64,000 bases of DNA from the NCBI GenBank assembly GCA_034008185.1, contig CM067081.1, positions 17,173,821-17,237,820 of the forward strand. The letters are read 5' to 3'. The stretch comes from Gorsachius magnificus. Taxonomy: Eukaryota; Chordata; Aves; Pelecaniformes; Ardeidae. The translations under genes and the position numbers were made by a program. The notes beneath the pieces were generated by a model. The model had not been told where the DNA came from. It was given only the letters and a program-made list of their open reading frames with translations, and made no database searches. Position 1 is the first letter of the stretch; every line of letters begins with the position of its first letter. Below are positions 55,196-64,000 of this stretch, piece after piece.

Positions 55196-58100
55196 GTTCC
55201 TGTGATTATCTGTTGGAAGTGCGATGTCTTCTGGTACCCAGCAATGGGGAGGAGGATGTGGAGCACAAGTGGGCAGTGAGATACAGTATTTCCTGGGAAG
55301 AAGTGGGAAATGGAAACGAGATCTTTTCTGCCCTCTCCTTAGGGAGAACAGAAAGAAGAGCCTTTCCTCAGGCTGAGGTCATGCTTTCACTGAAACAATG
55401 TGAAAGTTAAGCTTTTTTATCTTAAGGACTAAGAAACTAACTTTGGTGTAAGCCTGTGACCCCAAAGGGCTTTCTGATAAGGGGAAAGGCTGCGTAGTCA
55501 ATGTTTTTTGTTTTAATTTGTGACTAAGGCAATCTTTGTTCCAATAGACAAACTGTGACCTGAAGGAGACCCCTTCTGTAGTGGGGGCAGAAAACATCTT
55601 TAAATTAGTAGCCTTCTTATATTCCTGTCTTTGTACGAAGAGGGTTAGTGATGAGATCAGGTGTGAGCAAGATGGATGGGTTCAAATAAGCTTGGGATGA
55701 TGCCTTTGCGTTGTTGTTGGGTTTTTTGCTGTTTGTTTTATATTGTTTTATCCCACATTCAAAATCAAGAACAAAGACTCTCCCGTGTAAATCTTAAAAA
55801 TCTTTAAAAAACTTTAAAACTCCGAAGTGTGTGGATGCGGGCAAAGCTGGTACTTTCCATTTCAGCGAGGCACACCGGGATGGGTGTTGTGTGGGATTAA
55901 TGCTGTTTCACGGGTCATTAGTGACCTGTGGAGTTGCTGCTGCCTCACCGCCACACCTCTCCCACACAGGTCTTGAGGCACCCCTCGCTGCGGGGTGCTG
56001 GTGTCCCTGCTGCCGCCGTCCCAGCCCAGCTTGGCCTCAGGAAGGGACTGGCATGCACCTGGGTAACAGACAGGGCCGGTTTTAGTATAGGGATGGGGTT
56101 AAGCTGGTAGGATTGTGCTAAAGCCAGGGGGGGCTGCAGCTATTTGAGAATATTGGAGCAAACCTGCATTAAGCTCCAGCCCGTGGCGCTGCTGCCCATG
56201 GTGAGCAGAGCCCACCTCCGTGGCTGGCTGCCGGGGGCTGGGGTCTGGACAAGGAGCTGCCCCGTGCCTGCCCACCTGCGTCCTCGCAGGGGAGGGAGCT
56301 GAGCAGCAAGGCTGGAGAGGGCATCAGCGGTTCTTCTGTAGAGGTAGGAGCCTATAAACACTGATTATCAGCCTCAGGCTTACTGCAGCAAGTACTGTCA
56401 TTAAAAGCTCAATTGCAACCACTACGGTGAATATAAGTGACTCCAAAAATAGGTGATTTCAGGGGGAAACTTTCAGACCTTTTAATAAGCAAAATAACTA
56501 GTGCTTGTTTGTATGCCTTGAAATTATGTCGGGTTTTCTTCTTGCTCTTTGGGGTTAATACACTGTGGTCATGTCATAAGAGCATGTCTGCTAAGTGTTT
56601 CTAGCGAGACTCCTTGAAATGCTGCCAGAAGACCTGGAGAGCTGCATACTTTTCTTTTAACACAGAATGACAGCTTTGCATCACACATCGTGCCACCGTG
56701 CCAGGACTGTGAATACCAAATTTTAATTATCAAGTATATTTATAATTCATTAATAGGAGGTAGACAAATAGACTGGGCTGGCTTTGCAGTGCAAGAAAGA
56801 TAAATGGAAGATGGTGCGGAGATAATAGATGCTGGAGTTGAACGTGTGGAATTTTTCTTTCCTCCATTTTGCCTTACTGCAGCTATTTTGCTTGAACTTT
56901 CAAAGTTGTTCCAGGAAGAGGGGCTGGAAATAGGACAAATGTACATCCATCACAAATGTTCAGAATCCTGAAACTGAGCTTTAAGTACAATGTAAACTGC
57001 TGAACACAAAACCTAGAGGAGTGACTGTACTGATGTGTTATATTCTGTGGCAAATATTTCTCTAGCTATTTAACAGAACGCACGTAAATGTTGGATATAC
57101 TGAATAAAATGTTTCTTAACCATATCCTTTCCAGTTGTACTTGAAAATGTATGTTTAATTGACTTGATGATAAATATTCCAGGAACTGCTTGTCAATTTA
57201 GGTGGTACTATAGGTGATACTTGATTTAAAATGATATTTGATTTTAAATCATTGATTTAAAACCATATTTAGGCAATGAACTTTTCACAGCCTTTCTCTT
57301 GTAAACCTATAGTCATCTACTTCAACCATTACTTTTCAGGCCAAATCAGAAGCAGCATGTGAGAAACGTAATGTAACTTGAGTCTAGATAGCAGAGTACG
57401 CTATTGCCGAACCATCAGGCTGGCTTCAGAGGAGTAATTAGCTATAAGAAAATGATGAATATCTAATTTTATATCATTAGAGATAATTATTATAACTGGG
57501 AATGCTTTTAACTTGAAGGTGAATAAATGGCACCTGTGCAATATATATGTCCATAGTTTTAAATAATTTAAATGAAAGATGTAATGGGAATTCTGAGAAT
57601 GGAAATTCTCAGTTTGTTCATAGCATCCTTTTTTCTTATGGAGGTATCTTCCAACACTTGTGATGAAAATGGCATTTAATACAATGTGCTCGTTGTGCAT
57701 AGGCTTAGTGGCGGATATGTGTTACTGTGCTCCTAAATGTGATGTAGTTTTGACTGTCTGGACCAGGGCTTGGCCAGGAGGCTCCTTGGCCACCACCAGC
57801 CCCTGCACCTCGGCTTTGGGAGGGCCTGTGGGAGCACGAACCTCCATGGGGGAGCTTAGAAAGCCCTCAGGTCCACTGACTGACTTTACACACTGTATGT
57901 CATGCAGTGTAGTTGGGAGCATAATTCATGGGTGGGAAGGGGGCATTTTTGAATGAAGAAGGTTCTTGTCATTTTGAAAAGTCAAAACGTCAAGGGCATG
58001 AGGTACCTGCTTCCCAGCTGGAAGCTGGATACCCCATTGCCTGCTGTGAAAACAGCTGCTTATAAAATGGTGTTCAGAAGCATTGCTTAGTCTTTTCTTT

Positions 58101-59419
58101 ACAGCTGATGTTTCTCCCCAAATTGGTGGGGGGAAAAAAAAAAAGCTTTTGGCTTCCTCACTGTCTTTGACCTGGGGATTTCAGAGGTGTTTGTATTATC
58201 CATTAACTAAGTCTCCGGATGTTTTACAACTTATGTGGAATATAGAAAGGTTACTTCACTTGCTGCTCAGATGCATTTGCTTTGTGCAGTGTAACGGGTC
58301 AGGAGAGCTGAGCAGAGCAGAGATCCAGAGGAAGGCTGTGTCCTCTGTCACAGGCAGGATGAAAGGGAAGATTTCTAATTCTTAACACCAGGCAAAGTTC
58401 AGCAGTTAGAGGCCATGAGGAGAGCTCTCCATCTCTGCTGCCACAGACGAGGAAGTGATCTGGGCTATTTTCTACTGATCTGGATTTGGGGCCTGATTTC
58501 CGGCAGTGGTGTGCTGAGGACACCATTGCTCCAGCAGCGGGAAAGCTAATGGGAGATGCTGTTGCTCACTTTTCTAAAAAACAGGGCTCAATTTTTCTCC
58601 CAGCTGCATCACTGTATGTCAGAAGCAATTTATTTCACCTGGATAAAAAAAGTCAGAAGGGTTTCTGCTGGAGCACATCGTGGGTTTACCCAATTACGGG
58701 ATCAGTAATTACATGAAGTGACTTTAACCATCAATTTATGTTTCAATGTTAGTTTGTAAAACAAATAGAATCAACCAAGCCCCTTGTCTTTTTTAGTTTC
58801 TAGGACAGATGGAAATTTCAGAAAGATTCAAAGCCCAGCCATATATTCTGTATGTGGAACAGCATCTCCTAGGTACATCCGTGTGGCAAAATGACTCTAG
58901 GTCCAGTTTCAAACAGTTTGATCATCTGCCAAAGACAAAAATTTCATTTTTTCTAGATGTTCTCATCAGCAACAATCTCTTACTTTAATAACTGAAACGA
59001 GACAAAAAGTTGAAGAGAAGGAAATAAATGGTATGAACTATTCAGTGCCAATAATTATTTCAGAGCATGTTCTAACTCCCCATTTCTGAGAGCTTAAGGG
59101 GGCACTTTTATACTTCAGAAATAAATTATCCACCATCATTTAAAAGTAAATGCACTGGACAGCCAAGCTACAAATGAAAATAATCATTGTTATATGATCC
59201 ATGCAATGTGCATTTAGCAATTTTGCTTTAAAAACAGGGTACAGGCGGTATTGTTCTTCAAGGCCCATCTCAGAGAAAATTTGTTTTCATGCTTTTCCAC
59301 AAAAAACCTATTTAAGTCAAAGTCACTGCAATTACGTGTATGTGTAAAGTTAAGCATACTTCTAAATGCTTAGCTGAACAAGGTGTCCAAAGCATTTCAG
59401 TGTTCTTCAGGCTAAAGCA
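55196..59419. other. Intron 2, one short palindrome, otherwise nothing recognised
   Basis: AT-rich sequence with a GC-richer patch at 55920-56300. A near-perfect inverted repeat lies at 57222-57251. No exon was seen. Confidence 0.5.
57222..57251. repeat. AT-rich inverted repeat
   Basis: TGATTTAAAAT (57222-57232) and GATTTTAAATCA (57240-57251) are reverse complements apart from one base, with a 7-bp spacer. A third copy of TGATTTAAAA follows at once. It could form a small hairpin. Confidence 0.7.
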
Positions 59420-59560
59420 CAAATATTTTACAAATGGGGAAAGCAAAGTGAAATGTTTGCTTGAGGCCAAGGAAGCAGTTACCGGTAGGATTGAAAGGAA
59501 TTAAATTCCCCGAGTAGCTTCTTGACGGCCTGGGCACGATTTGAAAGCCATTTACATATT
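59420..59560 (+). mobile_element. L2/MIR-type relic
   Basis: TTTTACAAATGGGGAAAGCA followed by AAGTGAAATG and GCTTGAGGCCAAGGAAG follows the pattern of the L2/MIR 3' end (TTTTACAGATGGGGAAACTG ... TTGCCCAAGGTCAC). It then continues with a degraded 'AACCCAGGTCTCC-like' part to about 59560. Confidence 0.6.
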
Positions 59561-60304
59561 TAGATATAGGTATAAGAAACTTCGTGATGGTTGTGGTTTA
59601 TAGTTGTCTTTATTCTCTTGAAATGCTCTGTCTGAAAAATAGGAATTTTTTTTTAAGGAGCAAATAAACTATTACATGTCAATCTATTTCTAGTATACAA
59701 ATAAATAGAAATTTATGCATATTTTCTTGGTTTTGTCTTACAGTGTTGTCATGAAGAAGTTTATAGCCTTAGCAGTATGTTTCATTTTCCCTATTACCAT
59801 TAAAGCTGTCATTTAATTTTAGCATGTGGTGTACAATTGCTTGTTGGTTTATCATCAAGTTTAAGACAGTATATTCCTGAAGCGTGGAGTTCACTTCTTC
59901 CCAGCAAAATTGATTCCCTGATTGTAAAGGGCAAGAACTCACTGAGCTGTCGGCTTACTACTTTGTTTTTAATATTTTTTTTTAATAATTTATTAAATAT
60001 GTAGTGTAAGCTTCTCACACCTTGCTCTTTCCCTGAAGAAAAAAATCTGAAAATAATTCTTCTGTTTGTTGTTCAGCTGTTGTTGAAGGAAAAATTATAT
60101 ACATGCTGACTTTTTAATAACAATTGAAGTATGGAATCAATTGTTTCCAGGGAGTGGGGTGAACTTTCAGATATTTAGAAATAATGCCGTAAATTAATTT
60201 ATTTCATATATTTTTACTGCATTTCCCCAACAATGTTTGTATGCAACAGACACAAAACAAACAGATGCATTTTTTGCATGGTGAGTGGTAGACCTATGGG
60301 ACTG

Positions 60305-61428
60305 TGGTGGGTTGACCCTGGCTGGATGCCAGGTGCCCCCCAAAGCCACTCTATCACTCCCCTCCTCATCTGGACAGGGGAGAGAAAATATAATGAAAGA
60401 CTCTTGGGTCAAGATAAGGGCAGGGAGAGATAACTCACCAGTTACTGTCATGGACAAAACAGACTCGGCTTAGGGAAATTAGTTTAATTTATTACCAATC
60501 AAAATCAGAGTAGGATAATGAGAAATAAAACCAAATCTTAAAACACCTTCCCACCACTCCTCCCTTCTTCCTGGGCTCAACCTCACCCCCAATTTTCTCT
60601 ACCCCCTCCCCCCGAGCAGCACAAGGGGATGGGGGGAGTCAGTTCATCCCATGCTGTCTCTGCTGCTCCTTCCTCAGGGGAGGACTCCTCACGCTCCTTC
60701 CTCAGGGGACGACTCCTCACGCTCCTTCCTCAGGGGAGGACTCCTCACACTCCTCCCCTGCTCCAGCCTGGGGTCCCTCCCACAGCAGACAGTGCTCCAT
60801 GAACTGCTCCAGCCTGGGTCCCTCCCTCCCTCCCTCCCATGGGGTGCAGTCCCTCAGGAGCAGACATCTCCAGCGTGGGTCCCCATGGGGTCACCAGCCC
60901 GGCCAGCAAACCTGCCCCAGCCTGGGCTCCTCTCCCCATGGGGCCACAGCCCCTGCCAGGAGCCTGCTCCAGCCCGGGCTTCCCACGGGGTCACAGCCTC
61001 CTTTGGGCACATCCCCCTGCTCTGGCGTGGGGTCCTCCCCGGGCTGCAGGTGGGGATCTGCTCCCCCGTGGGCCTCCCTGGGCTGCAGGGGCACACCCCA
61101 CCGGGCCCCGGGGGGGAACCCCTGGAGCCCCTCCTGCCCTCCTGCTGCACTGGCCTGGGGGGCTGCAGGGCTGCTCCTCTCACATGTTCTCACTCCCCTT
61201 TCCGACTGCAGTTGCACAGGTTTGTTTTTTTTTCCCCTTCTGAAACGTGTTATCCCAGAGGCGCTACCACTGCTAATGGGCTCGGCCTTGGCCAGCAGCG
61301 GGTCTGTCTTGGAGCCAACTGGCATGGGCTCTATTGGACATGGGGGAAGCTTCTGGCAGCTTCTCACAGAAGCCACCCCTGTAGCCGCCCCCTCTGCTAC
61401 CAAAACCTTGCCATGCAAACCCAATACA
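60305..61428 (-). mobile_element. Solo LTR, long TGTATTGG family, in GRIA4 intron 2
   Basis: A 1,124-bp LTR in minus orientation. The right end is the complement of TGTATTGGGTTTGCATGG and the left end the complement of GGGTCAACCCACCA. GGGACT flanks it at 60298-60303 and 61429-61434, a 6-bp target duplication with one extra G on the left. The complement of ATTAAA is at 60483-60488. The GC-rich middle has units with CTGGAGCAGG and CCCATGGGG, and a 28-bp tandem repeat. The long ORFs here (up to 267 codons) are artefacts of this composition. Antisense orientation to the host gene is the usual tolerated state for intronic LTRs. Confidence 0.92.
60665..60748. repeat. 28-bp tandem repeat, three units
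   Basis: Units start at 60665, 60693 and 60721 with GCTCCTTCCTCAGGGGA and end in CTCCTCAC. They differ at a single position (GGGGAGG or GGGGACG). They lie within the LTR. Confidence 0.95.
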
Positions 61429-64000
61429 GGGACTCTTCTGAAGAAAACTGGTGATGCAAAAAGTTTTCATGGATTTATGTACAGATTGGCTGTGCACTAG
61501 GGGAAGAGATCCATGAAGCCAAACTACTCAAAACCACCCAGGAGCTGTAAAGAGTTGAGTGCTGGGAGAATATTCCAGGGAAATACTGACTTCTAGCCAC
61601 TACTGGAGATCGGTGGACCCTTTGCCTGAGGCAAAATTACTGTTCTTATTTTGGGGGATACTTCCAATCCCCTTATGATTATAGACTCTTTATGTAATAC
61701 TGTGCTAACATAAGAACAGGCTAGACATGATGGCAAACCAACACCTTTGGACTGGCAAGACTGAGCCCCGAGTGTGGTTTCCTGGAAGTGGAGACCAGCA
61801 GAGGGTGCTGCTCGGCGCTGTTGAGCATCAGCCTCCTGCAAGTGTAGGTGATGGCACAAGATGCAAAGACCAGAGAGGCTCAGACCCAGTGAAGCAATTA
61901 CATGTTCAATGCACATACTAGTGCTAACGAAAGCCTTACAGGTATTTCCAGAGGAGAGCCTACCCTCTGTACTCATAAACATCAAAGGATCTGTGGGGTT
62001 ACTGATTAGGAACTGCAGCTTCTTTTACTTAAGGAAGGCATGGATAATTAATGATTTTGCGTTCTGATTAGAAAATTAACATTGCTAATGCTGTTGCTAG
62101 ATAACTGAATTTTGGTATTATAAAAGCCTTTTGAAATGCAATTTGACAGAGCATATATCAGATTAAATTGGATTGATTATGGGAGTTTTGAAGTTGTTGA
62201 TTTCTTTGAGAGCTCTGTTAACGAAGCATTATATTGTAACAGAACCCATTAATAGCTCTGTTCTACTTAGCTAACAGCCCATTACCCTCAATAGGTAATA
62301 AAGTACATATGCGAGATGTCATAGCAAGCAGGGTAGGACAGGGTACTCCATGAAGTCCACTAGAAATCTTATGGTACAGGTCTAATTTTGCTGTGTTGTG
62401 GGGTCTTGTTTTCACGGCCAACTTGGGCCGATAATACCGAGTCTCAAATGGCTGTTGTGAAGCAAGACCGTGGGTTTGCATTGCTTATTAACATCGGTGG
62501 ACTGTTGCAAGAATACCCCATGGCAGGACGGTGCAGTGAGAGTGTTCTGTCTATGCAAGCAACTAGTGAAAAGAACTGAAACACCGGGGCATGCGCTGTG
62601 ACTCTCTCCAAGTGTCAATGAGATAATAACCTGCATTTAGTTTTCCTCAATTTCTTTTGGGCAAGGTCCTTTTCTTCCTAGAGGCCAACTGCATGGTACT
62701 CTGGGGTACCACAAAGGAAATTGAAAACGTGCATTAAATATTAAAATGAGGAAGCCAGCCTCAAAACTAGTAGCAACTAGAGACTTTGGCTGCATACCAG
62801 AAGTTCTTTTCAATTCTTTTACAAAATTCCCTGCTTTAAATCTTGGCAAAACCCCTATCATCCTATATATTCAGAACTTTGGAGAGAAAAAGCCTTGGTG
62901 TTTCATGTCTGAATGCTAGTGCAGCATCTGTGGAATTCTTTGCCACCTTCCTGTAGATTACTCTAATGGTCCTGTGGAAGGCAGTGGGCAACACTGAGGT
63001 ACAACTCAATCATCCATCGTCCAATGGTACATAGAGATGACAAAGAGTTATTTTTCATCTTCTGAGATTTTTTTTTATTATAGTGATGATAAAGGAGAAG
63101 ATATTTGCACAGCTGGCAGCTGAAAACTGCACTTTTTGAGGTCAGGGAGATAGGAGGTCAAAAAATAATAAAAACCAGCTGGTATTACTTTTTGCAGTAA
63201 AATTGCCCTTAATGCAGATCTTTCCTGGTCAGTCCACAGTTACCTACCGTGATTGGGAGCCCTGAAAAAGAAGCAGCCTGCAGAGGAAACAACTAATAGG
63301 GGAAATAGATTATACTACAGTTCTGTTGCCATCCTGCCATGCGTGCTGTGCTTCCTTAGGCTTGGAAGATAACACAAAATGTATTATTGTATTCTGTGAG
63401 GAGATTTTTGGGGTTGGCAGGAAGATTAGGGATGTGAGAAATTATGTATTTTCTGTAGGTTTCTATTTATTTACTTGCCCCAAGCATCCCTGCGTGATCT
63501 TGACTGTAAGAGGCAAAATCTAGCCTCCGTAGAGGTTAATAGGTCTGAGAGCAATAACCCAAGTAAACCTCAATGCACCTGTCAAAGACTGATAAGAGCG
63601 TAGGGCTGTCAGCTGCCCTTATTGAATGAATCTGCATTTCTGTAGTTCCTGAATTGTGTCAGCCCAATTTCCTCTCTATTTTATTACTTTTCAGTAACAC
63701 AAAATACTTAGGAGTGTTTGTTGCCTTGCAGCCCCTGAAATAAAATTCAAAATTCAAATTATTTGCCACCGGAACTACACTCACAGTCCTGGAACATTAA
63801 AATTCTGCCTACATTGCAGGGTGGAGCCAGTAGCTATTTTTTTCTTAAAAAAGCCTCAACAACAACATAAAAAGCAAGACACAACACTGCTGGCCTTTGA
63901 TGTTAGACTCCTCTTTCTTAGACTAATTTTTTTTTTTTTAATGAAAATGGCTTTACACAGATGTAATTAGACTGAGTTCACTGGCATTCATCTGGATTTA
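61429..64000. other. Intron 2, right end of the window, nothing recognised
   Basis: AT-rich sequence without a nameable repeat. The block 62030-62290 is rich in TAAT and GATTA-type motifs and might be conserved regulatory DNA. A T-run lies at about 63929-63940. Confidence 0.45.

Noticed and set aside
54742..55410. 222-codon plus-strand ORF
   Set aside because: It is the antisense shadow of the CR1 fragment at 54900-55195 extended by chance.
60651..61500. Overlapping ORFs of 109-267 codons on both strands
   Set aside because: They lie wholly within the LTR and reflect its GC-rich tandem units.

Overview
This is a vertebrate, almost certainly avian, genomic window. The evidence is a dense set of CR1 (chicken repeat 1) LINEs with the typical ATTCTATG-type tails, two families of avian LTRs, faint relics of very old amniote repeats, and the first two coding exons of a conserved vertebrate gene split by GT-AG introns. 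The TGTCCTGG...ACGACA LTR family is, from memory, typical of Neoaves rather than of chicken, so a neoavian bird is my inference. No bacterial, phage or CRISPR feature is present.

Layout. Positions 1 to about 37,900 are intergenic (or distal upstream) DNA made of AT-rich unique sequence with many retroelements. There is an LTR at 5008-7842 split by two CR1 copies, CR1 relics at 8.9-10.8 kb and 12.0 kb, a nested CR1 pair at 13.9-15.0 kb, a solo LTR at 17.9 kb, a minisatellite inside an LTR remnant at 22.2-22.7 kb, an old CR1 followed by a nested CR1 pair at 24.4-27.9 kb, and solo LTRs at 29.0, 34.2 and 35.1 kb. Around 38.0-39.0 kb lies a strong CpG island. It holds the promoter, 5' leader and exon 1 of the AMPA-type glutamate receptor gene GRIA4 on the + strand; exon 1 codes for the signal peptide. 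Exon 2 (40195-40353) codes for the start of the extracellular amino-terminal domain. From 40354 to the right edge the window is GRIA4 intron 2; no exon 3 could be found, so the gene continues to the right. The intron holds few repeats: relics of L2/MIR type, three CR1 fragments and one 1.1-kb LTR at 60.3-61.4 kb.

How it works together. The only host gene is GRIA4, read left to right. Its leader carries short upstream ORFs and an A-tract facing a T-tract, which could affect translation if the transcript starts far enough upstream. Two LTRs in the same orientation stand 2-4 kb upstream of the CpG island. Nearly all other long ORFs are CR1 reverse-transcriptase remnants or chance ORFs in GC-rich LTR sequence. 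I found no convincing undescribed biological system. The most interesting structures are the repeated CR1-into-CR1 insertions at one 3'-UTR motif, the LTR-borne minisatellite, two LTR subfamilies that share ends but not middles, and the GRIA4 leader.
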